From positions 293,983 through 357,982 of the forward strand of contig NZ_JACIIX010000003.1 of the NCBI RefSeq assembly GCF_014205675.1: a stretch of 64,000 bases of DNA, written 5' to 3'. Under the pieces are notes generated by a model that saw only the letters and a list, made by a program, of their open reading frames with translations, made no database searches and was not told the origin of the DNA. Positions within the stretch are counted from its first letter, which is position 1, and each line of letters begins with the position of its first letter. Shown one piece after another: positions 1 through 8,595 of the stretch. The DNA comes from Novispirillum itersonii (lineage in GTDB: Bacteria > Pseudomonadota > Alphaproteobacteria > Rhodospirillales > Rhodospirillaceae). The translations under genes were made by a program, and so were the position numbers.

Positions 1-197
1 GCATGAACTCTGGTGCCGGGGGCCTGCCCGACGATCAGCAGCCGGGCCGGGGGATTGCCCCGCAGGACCGGGCGCGGGCCGAGGGGCAGGACGGGGGCAC
101 AGACCGTGCAGGCCCGGGCGGCGGCTTTCACCGTCTCCACCGTCTCCACCGTCTCCACCGGCTCCGGTCGGCCGGGGGGAAGGGCGGGTGTTACCAT
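1..197 (-). CDS. Uracil-DNA glycosylase family protein (partial, 5' part only)
   Basis: The first 65 codons of a gene that runs off the left edge. After a short lead the translation reads ARACTVCAPVLPLGPRPV and then LLIVGQAPGTRVH, the N-terminal pattern of family-4-like uracil-DNA glycosylases, where the GQAPG stretch forms part of the uracil pocket. The expected role is removal of uracil from DNA in base-excision repair. The ATG at 195-197 lies across the end of the upstream sirtuin gene (ATGGTAA, where TAA is the sirtuin stop), so the two are probably translationally coupled. Codons 13-21 are three copies of Val-Glu-Thr encoded by a perfect 9-base tandem repeat. The C-terminal half cannot be seen. 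Confidence 0.75.
   Translation of the reverse strand, partial: MVTPALPPGRPEPVETVETVETVKAAARACTVCAPVLPLGPRPVLRGNPPARLLIVGQAPGTRVH
132..158. repeat. Three perfect 9-bp tandem copies inside the UDG gene
   Basis: CGTCTCCAC occurs three times in a row on the + strand (GTGGAGACG on the coding strand). It encodes (Val-Glu-Thr)3 near the N-terminus of the glycosylase. The unit is a multiple of three, so a change in copy number would keep the frame. Confidence 0.9.
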
Positions 198-931
198 CCC
201 GGAATATCCCCGCGCAGGATCCGGTCAACCACCGCCGGGACCACCTCGCTGGCCGGGCCGTACAGTCCGTCGTCGAACAGGCTGGCCCCTTCGCTGGGGG
301 CGAGGTTGAGTTCCAGCGTATGGGCCATGCCAAGGTCTGACAGATGGGAGACAAATCCGGCGGCGGGATAAACTGTGCCGGAGGTGCCGATGGACAGGAA
401 CAGTCCGCAGTCATCGAGAGCGGCATAGATCCGGTCCATCTCCAGCGGCATCTCCCCGAACCACACCACATGCGGCCGCAGGGCTCCGGCGATGCCGCAG
501 GCCGGGCAGGCAACGGCAGGGGAGCAGTCGTGATCCCACGGCAGAACCGTTGCGCAGGCGTCGCAGCGGATTTTGCGCAGTTCCCCATGCATGGGCAGGA
601 CGCAGCGGGACCCCGCCCGCTGGTGCAGGTCATCAATGTTCTGGGTGACCAGCAGGACCTCGCCGGGATAGTCCTGCTCCAGCCGGGCCAGCGCGTGGTG
701 GGCGGCATTGGGCTGGATCGCCGGATCCGCCAGCTGAGCCCGCCGGGCATTGTAGAAGGCGTGGACCCGCGCCGGATCCCGGCGGAAACCGTCCGGGGTG
801 GCGACGTCTTCCAGCCGGACCTGTGACCAGATGCCACCGGCACAGCGGAAGGTGTCGAGCCCGGAGTCGCGGGATATTCCGGCCCCGGTCAGAATGACGA
901 TCGGCGGCGGGGAGGAGGCGGGGGCAGACAT
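191..931 (-). CDS. cobB: NAD-dependent protein deacylase, SIR2 family (CobB-like)
   Basis: A 246-residue sirtuin that removes acyl groups from lysines using NAD+. The Rossmann motif TGAGIS is at residues 15-20, followed by DSGLDTFR. TQNIDDLHQRAG is at 97-108, the catalytic His at 115 (MHGEL), and zinc cysteines at 123, 126, 142 and 145. Y60 and R63 (FYNARR) match the Tyr-x-x-Arg signature of class III sirtuins, which favour succinyl and malonyl lysine. I chose the ATG at 931 because the homologous part begins there; an in-frame upstream start at 997 would add an unconserved lead. Its stop overlaps the start of the glycosylase gene. It is distinct from the cobalamin gene also called cobB near 32 kb. 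Confidence 0.93.
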   Translation of the reverse strand: MSAPASSPPPIVILTGAGISRDSGLDTFRCAGGIWSQVRLEDVATPDGFRRDPARVHAFYNARRAQLADPAIQPNAAHHALARLEQDYPGEVLLVTQNIDDLHQRAGSRCVLPMHGELRKIRCDACATVLPWDHDCSPAVACPACGIAGALRPHVVWFGEMPLEMDRIYAALDDCGLFLSIGTSGTVYPAAGFVSHLSDLGMAHTLELNLAPSEGASLFDDGLYGPASEVVPAVVDRILRGDIPGW

Positions 932-1013
932 CTGGCGGGGTTCCCGGACTTTTGAGGCCGGGGGCATGATATCTGAAGAAAAGGGGTTTTCCGACACCCG
1001 CTGTCATGGGACC

Positions 1014-1601
1014 ATGGCGGGCTTCACCATCATGGGGTTTCCAGTGCCAGCAGCCGATCATGCCATCTCTTCTCCGGCGTCTGCCGCAGTGGGCCGTCCG
1101 GTCCGGGTTCTGTTCGTCTGCACCGGGAATATCTGCCGGTCGCCATCGGCGGAAGGCTTCTTCCGGGCCTTGGTCGAGCGGGAAGGCCTGTCCGGAGTGA
1201 TTGAGACCGACTCGGCGGGCACCGGCAACTGGCATGTCGGGGATCCGCCGGACCGGCGGTCTCAGGCGGCGGCCCGGCGCCGGGGGGTGGAGCTGGCGGA
1301 ACTGAAGGCGCGGAAGGTGGAGCTGGCGGATTTCCGCCGCTTTGACCTGATCATCGCCATGGATCAGGGGCATCTTGCCGCCCTGCGGCGGATGGTGCCG
1401 GCGGAACAGTCCCCCGAAGTGGTGACCCTGTTCCTGAGTTATCTCAGCGATCCGCCGATGCTGGATGTCCCCGATCCTTATTACGGCGGGGAAACCGGAT
1501 TTGAATACGTTCTCGATCTGATCGAAAACGGCTGTGCCGCCCTGCTGAATCACATCCGGCAGCGCTACCCGCAGGTTGCCGCCGCCAGCCGCAGTGGTTG
1601 A
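1014..1601 (+). CDS. Low-molecular-weight protein-tyrosine phosphatase
   Basis: A 195-residue protein with the P-loop VCTGNICRSPSAEG (nucleophile Cys36, Arg42; the C-x5-R signature) and the general-acid loop VPDPYYGG near residue 165. Members dephosphorylate phosphotyrosine or small phosphates in the cytoplasm, and bacterial ones may partner tyrosine kinases or arsenate reduction. No kinase or polysaccharide locus is next to it, so the substrate is unknown. The start is uncertain: ATGs at 1014 and 1032 both precede about 20 unconserved residues. It is divergent from the sirtuin, and its stop is only 12 bases before the next ATG, which suggests an operon. Confidence 0.88.
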   Translation: MAGFTIMGFPVPAADHAISSPASAAVGRPVRVLFVCTGNICRSPSAEGFFRALVEREGLSGVIETDSAGTGNWHVGDPPDRRSQAAARRRGVELAELKARKVELADFRRFDLIIAMDQGHLAALRRMVPAEQSPEVVTLFLSYLSDPPMLDVPDPYYGGETGFEYVLDLIENGCAALLNHIRQRYPQVAAASRSG

Positions 1602-1612
1602 AGGGGCGGCTG

Positions 1613-2284
1613 ATGGATCCGGTCCGCGTGCCGCCGCCAGACCTTCCGCTGGAAGTGGATCTGATTGCCCACAGCTATGGGGCGGCGGTCCGGGCCCGGG
1701 GCGCGACCTCGCTGGGGGTCGGGTGGTCCACCACCGATGTGCAGATGCTGCGTCTGTCCGTCCTGTGTGATCTGCTCGATCAGGCGGACCCGGCGGTTCC
1801 GGTCCATGTCCATGATCTTGGCTGTGGCTGGGGGGCGCTGTGGGGCCTGTTGCAGGACCGTACCGCACCACCGGTTGCCCAGTACACCGGGTATGACATT
1901 ACGCCCGAAATGATCCATACCGCCCGCCGGACCTATCCGGCGGCAGGCCAGCGGGTCCGCTTTGTCCTTTCCGCCCATGCGGAGGAACCCGCCGATTACG
2001 GGTTTGTCTCCGGGACCTATAATTTCAGTGATGGCGCGGCGCCCTCTGTCTGGGAGCCGTATGTGGAGGAGTCCCTCCGCCATTTTCTGTTCCAGTGCCG
2101 GAAAGGCATGGCCTTCAACCTGCTGCATCAGCGCCGTCGCACCGACCGGCCGATGTATTACACCGATCCGCAGCGCTGGCAGGACTGGCTGGAGGCGGAA
2201 GCCGCCCCCCGGGGCGGGCGGGTGTGGTGCCGTGACGATTATCTCGAAGACGATTTTACCCTGTTTGTCCGCTTTCCGGACTGA
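1613..2284 (+). CDS. Class I SAM-dependent methyltransferase
   Basis: A 223-residue protein. The SAM-binding motif HDLGCGWGALWGLL is near residues 65-78 and the acidic second strand YTGYDITPEMI follows. The C-terminal part has no substrate-specific signature that I recognise. I place the start at ATG 1613 because AAGGGGCGG lies just upstream; a TTG at 1598 is possible but lacks support. It follows the phosphatase by 11 bases and overlaps the convergent thpR gene tail to tail by 29 bases. Confidence 0.82.
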   Translation: MDPVRVPPPDLPLEVDLIAHSYGAAVRARGATSLGVGWSTTDVQMLRLSVLCDLLDQADPAVPVHVHDLGCGWGALWGLLQDRTAPPVAQYTGYDITPEMIHTARRTYPAAGQRVRFVLSAHAEEPADYGFVSGTYNFSDGAAPSVWEPYVEESLRHFLFQCRKGMAFNLLHQRRRTDRPMYYTDPQRWQDWLEAEAAPRGGRVWCRDDYLEDDFTLFVRFPD

Positions 2285-2813
2285 GGGGATAGGCGGCCAG
2301 TTCCTCATACAAGGGGCCGGACCGGCCAAGGTGGCTGCGGAACAGGGTCAGGTGACTGGGGGTGAAGGTTCCCCCCGGCCAGTCGGTATTGGCGGCGGCC
2401 ACCTGCTCCACCCGCCCGGTGGCAGGCGGCGAGAACCGCGCCAGCGTCACATGCGGATGATACCGCTCCCGGCTGGCGGGCAGGCCGATCTGCTGACAGA
2501 CCGTTTCGCATTTATCATGCAGGGCCAGCAGGGCCGGGGTCGGCAGGACGGGGATGAACAGCGCCCGCACCCCGCGTTTCGTGCTGAAGGTATCAAACCC
2601 CCGCAGGGTCAGCGGTCCCCCCGGAAACCGGGTCACCCGCAGCTGTCCGTCAAGCTCTTCGGCGCTGTCTTCCGGGACCTCGCCGATAAAGCGCAGGGTG
2701 ATATGGGCATCCGCAGGGTGGATCCACCGGGCCTCCGGGATGCCGTTCAGAACGGTGGCGATCCGGTCGCGCAGCAGGCCGGGCAGGGCGATGCCAAGAA
2801 ACAGCCTGAGCAT
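2256..2813 (-). CDS. thpR: RNA 2',3'-cyclic phosphodiesterase (LigT/ThpR family)
   Basis: A 185-residue protein of the 2H phosphoesterase superfamily, with its two His-x-Thr motifs at HIT (residues 37-39) and HVT (121-123, in RYHPHVTLAR). Family members hydrolyse 2',3'-cyclic phosphate ends of RNA and historically were scored as 2'-5' RNA ligases. The ATG at 2813 fits the family start MLRLFLGIAL; upstream in-frame codons give a low-complexity lead. It starts 4 bases after the arylesterase stop, so the two are co-transcribed. Confidence 0.92.
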   Translation of the reverse strand: MLRLFLGIALPGLLRDRIATVLNGIPEARWIHPADAHITLRFIGEVPEDSAEELDGQLRVTRFPGGPLTLRGFDTFSTKRGVRALFIPVLPTPALLALHDKCETVCQQIGLPASRERYHPHVTLARFSPPATGRVEQVAAANTDWPGGTFTPSHLTLFRSHLGRSGPLYEELAAYPLSPESGQTG

Positions 2814-2817
2814 GGCC

Positions 2818-3573
2818 TCAGGAGTTCTCACGCTTTTCGAGGACGCTGCGGATGACCTCTTCGAGGTCCGGCAGGATGCGGCGGGCAATTTCGCGGGTCC
2901 CTTGCTCGGTCGGGTGCATGCCGTCTTTTTGCAGCAGGGCCGGGTTTCCGGCGACCCCGTCCAGAAAGAACGGGTACAGCGGGACGCCGAATTCCGCCGC
3001 CAGTTCCGGGTAAATGCCGTTGAACTCGGTCATATCGTCCTTTGAATAAACGTTCGGCGGGGCCAGCATTCCGGTCAGGAGGATTCCGATCCGGGCCTCC
3101 TGAAGGGCCTGAATGATGGCGACCAGATTCAGCCGGGTATCATCGGGGGACAGGCCGCGCAGCGCGTCGTTGGCCCCCAGCTCGATGATCACCAGATCCG
3201 GGCGGTCGGTCAGCATCCAGTCCAGACGGGCCAGTCCCCCGGCGGAGGTATCCCCGGACAGACCGCCATTGATCATTTCGAGCTTTAAACGGTTCTCCTG
3301 AATCACCGGCGACGCCGCCAGCAGACGGGCCAGCTGGTCGGGGACCGACTGGCCGTTCGGCAGGTTATACCCGGCGGTCAGGCTGTCGCCGAGGGCAAGG
3401 ATTTTCAGGGTCTTCTGGGATCCTGCCGGGGCCGTGGTCTGGGCCGCCGCCGGAGGAATTGGCAGCAGCAGCACATTGACAATGGCAAAAACTGCCGCAT
3501 ATGCCCACAGAGCCTGCCGCCGCAGGATGTCCGCAATTCGAAAATGCTGCCAGCAGGGCCGCAGGAGCGTCAT
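2818..3573 (-). CDS. tesA: Secreted arylesterase / lysophospholipase, SGNH-GDSL family (TesA-like)
   Basis: A 251-residue hydrolase with a signal peptide: basic N-terminus, hydrophobic stretch at about 21-40, then PAAAQ. The SGNH block I motif ALGDSLTAGY places the nucleophile at Ser64. Block II is INGGLSGDT, block III is ELGANDALRG and block V is DGMHP. It probably acts in the periplasm on acyl esters. tesA divergent from the ybbA/ybbP ABC genes is a long-known bacterial arrangement, which supports the name. Its ATG at 3571-3573 shares two bases with the divergent ATG of the ABC gene. Confidence 0.92.
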   Translation of the reverse strand: MTLLRPCWQHFRIADILRRQALWAYAAVFAIVNVLLLPIPPAAAQTTAPAGSQKTLKILALGDSLTAGYNLPNGQSVPDQLARLLAASPVIQENRLKLEMINGGLSGDTSAGGLARLDWMLTDRPDLVIIELGANDALRGLSPDDTRLNLVAIIQALQEARIGILLTGMLAPPNVYSKDDMTEFNGIYPELAAEFGVPLYPFFLDGVAGNPALLQKDGMHPTEQGTREIARRILPDLEEVIRSVLEKRENS

Positions 3574-4348
3574 GTCCGATCTTTCCTTCCAGACGGTCAG
3601 CAAGGTACAGGCCCCTGACTATAGGGTCGAGATGGCAGCGGTGGAAGTGACCCTGAGCGGGGTTTCCGGCACCGTTGATATTCTGCGGGGGGTGGACCTG
3701 ACGGTTTCCCCCGGCGAGGCGGTGGGGCTGATCGGGCCGTCGGGGTCGGGAAAAAGTACGCTGCTGATGGTGATGGCCGGTCTGGAGCAGGCCACCGCCG
3801 GGCAGGTGCGGATCTGCGGGGCGGATTTCACCCGGATGGGGGAGGATGCACTGGCGGTGTTCCGCCGGGATCATATCGGCGTGGTGTTCCAGTCCTTTCA
3901 CCTGATTCCCACCATGACGGCGCTGGAGAATGTGGCGGTGCCGCTGGAGCTGGCCGGGCACCGCGATGCCTTTGACCGGGCGGAGGCCGAGCTGCGCGCC
4001 GTCGGGCTGGGGCACCGCCTGCATCATTATCCGCCGCACCTGTCGGGCGGGGAGCAGCAGCGGGTGGCGCTGGCCCGGGCCTTTGCCCCCCGCCCGGCCC
4101 TGCTGCTGGCCGATGAACCGACCGGAAACCTTGACGGCACCACCGGGGCAGCGATCATGGATCTGCTGTTCGACCGCCGGGCGGCGGCGGGATCGACTCT
4201 GGTGCTGATCACCCATGATCCGGCTCTGGCTGCCCGCTGTGACCGGGTGGTCCGGGTGCAGGACGGGCTGATCGTTGCGGCTGCGTCTCCTGCCGTTCCG
4301 GCGGACCGTCCGGCCCCCGTGACCACACCGTCAGGATTGCCCGCATGA
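3572..4348 (+). CDS. ybbA: ABC transporter ATP-binding protein (YbbA/LolD-like)
   Basis: A 258-residue ATPase with Walker A GPSGSGKST (55-63), signature LSGGEQQRVALARAF, Walker B ALLLADEPTGNLD and H-loop ITHDP. It belongs to the MacB/LolD/YbbA group that pairs with FtsX-fold permeases and moves or extracts hydrophobic substrates at the inner membrane. Here it should energise the large permease two genes downstream. AGGAG precedes the ATG at 3572. The last codons overlap the next start (ATGA). The C-terminus carries about 25 extra Ala/Pro-rich residues. Confidence 0.93.
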   Translation: MSDLSFQTVSKVQAPDYRVEMAAVEVTLSGVSGTVDILRGVDLTVSPGEAVGLIGPSGSGKSTLLMVMAGLEQATAGQVRICGADFTRMGEDALAVFRRDHIGVVFQSFHLIPTMTALENVAVPLELAGHRDAFDRAEAELRAVGLGHRLHHYPPHLSGGEQQRVALARAFAPRPALLLADEPTGNLDGTTGAAIMDLLFDRRAAAGSTLVLITHDPALAARCDRVVRVQDGLIVAAASPAVPADRPAPVTTPSGLPA

Positions 4349-5067
4349 CCACCGAGATGACCCAGCCCCGCCGCGAGACCTTTCATGCCGACCGGGCCCG
4401 CCGCTACGATGACACCATCCGCCGGGTTCTGCCGGGGTATGACACCCTGCATGCGCTGTCGGCGGTGATGCTGGAAACCGCCGGGGCCGGGGATGCGGCC
4501 CGGGTGTTGGTGACCGGGGCCGGAACCGGAACGGAACTGGAGCTGATGGCCCGCCGCAATCCGGGCTGGCATCTGGTGGCCTGCGATCCGGCGGAAGGCA
4601 TGCTGGCGGTGGCGCAGGCGCGGCTGGAAGAGGCCGGTCTGGACCGGCAGGTCAGCCTGCATGTCGGCATCACCGACAGTCTGCCGCCGCAGGACCTCTT
4701 TGATGCGGCGGCCTGTCTGCTGGTGCTGCACTTTCTGCCCGATGACGGCACCAAGCTGGCGCTGTTGCACTCCGTGGCCCGCCGCCTGCGCCCCGGGGCC
4801 CCGCTGGTGATCGCCGATATGGCGGAAGATCCGGCCAGTCCGCGCTTCCGGCATCTTCTGGCCGCCTGGACCCGTTGGCAGGCTGAGGCCGGGATTGACC
4901 CGCAGGAGATTGAAAAAGGCCTGCGCCATATCGAGCGCGATATTCATTTCATCCCCGAAACCCGCTTTGCCGCCCTGCTGGGCGAAGCCGGATTTACCCC
5001 GCCGGAACGCTATTTCGGCGGGCTTCTGTTCACCGGCTCTCTTTGCCACCGGACACAGGATCTTTGA
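4345..5067 (+). CDS. Class I SAM-dependent methyltransferase inside the ybbA-ybbP operon
   Basis: A 240-residue methyltransferase. The glycine motif VLVTGAGTGTELELMARR is near 54-71, motif II is VACDPAEGMLAVAQ and the post-I motif is AAACLLVLHFL. The N-terminal FHADRARRYDDTIRRVLPGYD resembles methyltransferases acting on small molecules or lipids. It overlaps ybbA by ATGA, and its TGA overlaps the ybbP ATG (TGATG), so all three are translated as one coupled unit. That coupling suggests a product tied to the transporter, but the substrate is unknown. Confidence 0.85.
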   Translation: MTTEMTQPRRETFHADRARRYDDTIRRVLPGYDTLHALSAVMLETAGAGDAARVLVTGAGTGTELELMARRNPGWHLVACDPAEGMLAVAQARLEEAGLDRQVSLHVGITDSLPPQDLFDAAACLLVLHFLPDDGTKLALLHSVARRLRPGAPLVIADMAEDPASPRFRHLLAAWTRWQAEAGIDPQEIEKGLRHIERDIHFIPETRFAALLGEAGFTPPERYFGGLLFTGSLCHRTQDL

Positions 5068-7679
5068 TGCCGCCCCCGTCCCCGCTCCCCCGCTCCGCTG
5101 CTTCTGTTTCCGGCTGGTCTCTGGCCTGGCGTCTGGGCTGGCGCGATCTGCGCGGGGGGCTGGCCGCCAACCTGCGCGGGCTATGGGTGCTGGTCGCCTG
5201 TCTGGCGCTGGGCGTGTTTGCCATCGCCGCCGCCGGGTCGATGCGGTCGGCGGTGGAAGCCGGACTGGCCCGCGATGCCCGGATCCTCCTCGGCGGGGAT
5301 CTGGAGATCCGCATGACCTACCGCGCCCTTGATCCGGTTCAGCGGCAGGCCCTGAGTCTCCATGGCCGCCTGACGGATCTGCGGGAGTTCCGGGCCACTG
5401 TCCGCCGGGGCGAGGGAGAGGCCGAACAGCGCGCCTTCAGCGAACTGAAGGCAATCGATCCGGCCACCTATCCGCTGTATGGCACGGTGGAACTGGATCC
5501 GCCGCTGCCGCTGGCGGAGGTCCTGCGGCCGGAAACCCTGCCCGATGGCACCGTTGTCTCCGGGGCGGTGGCCGAGGCCGGGCTGCTGGACCGCCTTGGG
5601 GCCACGGTCGGCGGTGAGGTGATGGTGGGAGAGGCCCGGGTGCGGATCCGGGCGGTGCTGGTGTCGGAGCCGGACCGGGTGGCCTCGGTGATGGCCTTCG
5701 GGCCGCGCCTGCTGGTCGGCCCCGGAACGATTGAGGCGTCAGGGCTGGATCTGCCGGGGGCGCTGATCCGCAATGTCACCAAGCTGCGGGTCGAGGACGG
5801 GTCTGCGGTCCCGGATCTGATCCGGGCGCTGAATGCCCGCTTCCCGGAAGCCGGGTGGGATCTGCGCGGAGTCGATGCGGCAACGCCGGGACTGGACCGC
5901 TTTCTCGGGAATATCACCCTGTTCCTGACGCTGGTCGGTCTGACCGCCCTGCTCAGCGGTGGTGTCGGGGTGGCCAATGCGGTGATGGCCTTTATGGACA
6001 GCCGCCGCCAGACGGTGGCGATTTTCAAAACCCTCGGGGCGTCCGGGGCGCTGGTGTTCCGGATCAGCCTGCTCCAGATCCTGACGCTGGCGCTGATCGG
6101 GGTGACGATCGGTCTGGCCGCCGGGGCCGGGTTGCCGTGGGGATTGGGGCCGCTGGTGGCCCCGTTCCTGCCGGCGCGGATGGAACCGGCGCTGTATCCG
6201 GTGCCGCTGCTGACTGCCGGGGCCTTTGGTCTGCTGGTGACACTGGTGTTCGGTCTGTGGCCGCTGGCGCAGGCCTACCGGGTTCCGGCGACGGCCTTGT
6301 TCCGGTCTCTGCTGGCCCCGGTGTCCGGCTGGCCCCGGGGGCGGTTCGCGCTGGGCGTCGGGCTGGCGGCGGCGGTGCTGGTGGCGGTGACGGTGCTGAC
6401 GGCGGACCGGAAGGATATTGCCATCGGTTTTGTGGTGGCGGCAGTGCTGGCGGTCGGTCTGTTCCGGGGCATGGCGGCCGGGGTGATGGCGCTGGCCCGC
6501 CGGGTGGTGATCCGGGGCCGGGCCGTGCGCAACCGTCCGGTCCTGCGGCTGGCCCTGACCAATCTGTACCGTCCGGGGGCGTCGACGGCCCCGGTGGTGC
6601 TGTCGCTGGGGCTTGGGGTATCGGTGCTGGTGGCGTCGGTGCTGACGCAGGCCAATCTGACCCGGCAGGTTCATGAACGGCTGCCGGAATCGGCCCCGGC
6701 CTACTACTTCATTGATATCCAGCCCCGTCAGCTGGAGGCCTTCCGGAAGGCGGTGGCCAGTGTGCCCGGGGCGCAGGTGCTGAACACGGCGGATATGACC
6801 CGGGGCCGGGTGGTCCGGCTGAAAGACCAGCCGGTGACGCCGGAGAGTGTCAGCAAGGAGTCTGAATGGGCGGTGCGCGGCGACCGGGGCCTGACCTCGG
6901 CGGCGGCAAAGCCGGACGACGCGGTGATCGTGGAGGGCACCTGGTGGGCGGCGGACCATGCCGGGCCGCCGCTGGTGTCGGTGGCGGCAACTCTGGCCAA
7001 GGGGCTGGGCATCGGGGTCGGGGACCGGATCACCCTGAATGTGCTGGGCCGCGATATCACGGCGACGGTTGCCAACCTGCGGGAGGTTGACTGGTCGTCC
7101 CTGTCGATGAACTTTGCCTTTGTCATCTCCCCTGATGCACTGAAGGGGGCGCCACGGACGTGGATTGCCACGGTAGCGGCCCCGCCTTCAGCCGAACTGG
7201 CGGTGGAGCGGGCGGTTGGCAAGGCCCTGCGCAATGTTTCGGCGATTCCGGTGCGGCAGGCGCTGGAGACGGTGGAGCAGATCATGACCACGGCGGCGCA
7301 GGCGATCCGGGTGACCACGGCGCTGACCCTGCTGGCGGGGATTCTGGTGCTGGCCTCGGCGATTGCCGCCGGGCACCGCCGCCGGGTTTATGATGCGGTG
7401 GTCCTGAAGGTTCTGGGGGCACCGCGCGCCCTGCTGGCCCGGGCGTGGCTGCTGGAATACGGTCTGATCGGGGCGGCAACGGCGCTGCTGGCCGCCGGAG
7501 TCGGGACCGGGGCGGCATGGATGATCGTGACCAAGGTGATGAAAATGCCATGGGAGGCCATGCCCGGCCTGACGGCGGCGGTCAGCCTGATCAGTATCGC
7601 ACTGACCCTCACCGGGGGGGCTGTGGGAACCCTGAAAGCCCTGTCCGAAAAGCCGGGGCGGGTACTGCGGGCGGAATAA
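5067..7679 (+). CDS. ybbP: ABC transporter permease, FtsX/MacB fold (YbbP-like)
   Basis: An 870-residue inner-membrane protein. It has one TM segment near 40-60, a periplasmic domain, a cluster of three FtsX-type TMs around 290-420, further TMs near 430-480, a second periplasmic domain, and a final FtsX cluster at about 750-860 (LLAGILVLASAIAAGHRRRVYDAVVLKVLGAPR). The length suits the YbbP/AttH-linked family. With YbbA it should form a transporter or lipoprotein/lipid-handling machine. The start is the ATG overlapping the methyltransferase stop. Confidence 0.92.
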   Translation: MPPPSPLPRSAASVSGWSLAWRLGWRDLRGGLAANLRGLWVLVACLALGVFAIAAAGSMRSAVEAGLARDARILLGGDLEIRMTYRALDPVQRQALSLHGRLTDLREFRATVRRGEGEAEQRAFSELKAIDPATYPLYGTVELDPPLPLAEVLRPETLPDGTVVSGAVAEAGLLDRLGATVGGEVMVGEARVRIRAVLVSEPDRVASVMAFGPRLLVGPGTIEASGLDLPGALIRNVTKLRVEDGSAVPDLIRALNARFPEAGWDLRGVDAATPGLDRFLGNITLFLTLVGLTALLSGGVGVANAVMAFMDSRRQTVAIFKTLGASGALVFRISLLQILTLALIGVTIGLAAGAGLPWGLGPLVAPFLPARMEPALYPVPLLTAGAFGLLVTLVFGLWPLAQAYRVPATALFRSLLAPVSGWPRGRFALGVGLAAAVLVAVTVLTADRKDIAIGFVVAAVLAVGLFRGMAAGVMALARRVVIRGRAVRNRPVLRLALTNLYRPGASTAPVVLSLGLGVSVLVASVLTQANLTRQVHERLPESAPAYYFIDIQPRQLEAFRKAVASVPGAQVLNTADMTRGRVVRLKDQPVTPESVSKESEWAVRGDRGLTSAAAKPDDAVIVEGTWWAADHAGPPLVSVAATLAKGLGIGVGDRITLNVLGRDITATVANLREVDWSSLSMNFAFVISPDALKGAPRTWIATVAAPPSAELAVERAVGKALRNVSAIPVRQALETVEQIMTTAAQAIRVTTALTLLAGILVLASAIAAGHRRRVYDAVVLKVLGAPRALLARAWLLEYGLIGAATALLAAGVGTGAAWMIVTKVMKMPWEAMPGLTAAVSLISIALTLTGGAVGTLKALSEKPGRVLRAE

Positions 7680-7720
7680 ACGGAAAAAGCCGTCTGTCTG
7701 CGCATGGACCGGAGCGCTGC

Positions 7721-7744
7721 GGGGCAGAATCTTTTTTCTGCCCC
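7721..7744 (+). terminator. Hairpin after the ybbP operon
   Basis: GGGGCAGAA pairs perfectly with TTCTGCCCC around a T-rich six-base loop, 41 bases after the ybbP stop. There is no U-run after the stem, so termination efficiency is uncertain. Confidence 0.4.
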
Positions 7745-7814
7745 ATTGCGGCGCGTGAAATTCATGCCATATTGACTCACATCATCGCTCTTTCGCGAAA
7801 ACAGAGAGGACACT

Positions 7815-8561
7815 ATGGCTTTCGAAGACCGTTCCACCTGGACCCAGGCGCGTTCGGCCGCCGAAGCGGTTCAGCTTGATGAGGGCCTGCGCGCCTATAT
7901 GCTGCGGGTCTACAACTACATGGCCTCCGGCGTGCTGCTGACCGGTATCGTGTCGTGGCTGGTCGCCAACACCGGCCTGAGCAAGGTGTTTTACACCGTT
8001 GCCGCCAACGGCAAGACCCAGCCGGGCCTGCTGATGTGGGTCGCCCTGTTCGCGTCCCTCGGTATGGTGTTTTTCCTGTCCTTCCGTGTTGCCAAGATGC
8101 AGGCGGCGACGGCGCAGGCGCTGTTCTGGCTGTATGCCGGCCTGAACGGGGTGTGGCTGTCCACCATCTTCCTGACCTATACCGATACCTCCATCGTCCG
8201 GGTGTTCTTCATCACCTCGGCGGCGTTTGCCGGTCTCAGCCTGTATGGCTACACCACCAAGCGCAGCCTTGATGGTCTGGGCTCCTTCCTGATGATGGGC
8301 CTGATCGGGATGCTGATCGCCAGCGTGGTGAACATCTTCCTGCAAAGCTCGATGATGGACTGGATCCTGTCGGCGGTGGGTGTGCTGGTGTTCGCCGGTC
8401 TGACCGCCTATGACACCCAGAAGATCAAGGAAATGTATTTCGAGGCCGACGGTGCCGATGTTGCCTCCAAGAAGGCGATCATGGGCGCGCTGACCCTGTA
8501 CCTCGACTTCATCAACCTGTTCCTGATGCTGCTGCGCTTCTTCGGTCAGAACCGCGAGTGA
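7815..8561 (+). CDS. Bax inhibitor-1 / YccA family membrane protein
   Basis: A 248-residue protein with seven hydrophobic segments and the family's C-terminal pattern GLTAYDTQKIKEMY, LYLDFINLFLMLLRFFG. Members are inner-membrane proteins linked to pH-sensitive ion leak and, in E. coli (YccA/YbhL), to modulation of FtsH proteolysis. AGAGGAC precedes the ATG. It is a single-gene unit with a strong terminator downstream. Confidence 0.93.
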   Translation: MAFEDRSTWTQARSAAEAVQLDEGLRAYMLRVYNYMASGVLLTGIVSWLVANTGLSKVFYTVAANGKTQPGLLMWVALFASLGMVFFLSFRVAKMQAATAQALFWLYAGLNGVWLSTIFLTYTDTSIVRVFFITSAAFAGLSLYGYTTKRSLDGLGSFLMMGLIGMLIASVVNIFLQSSMMDWILSAVGVLVFAGLTAYDTQKIKEMYFEADGADVASKKAIMGALTLYLDFINLFLMLLRFFGQNRE

Positions 8562-8595
8562 TTTCTGAGATAGGTTTTGTAAGGGTATAAGTTTT

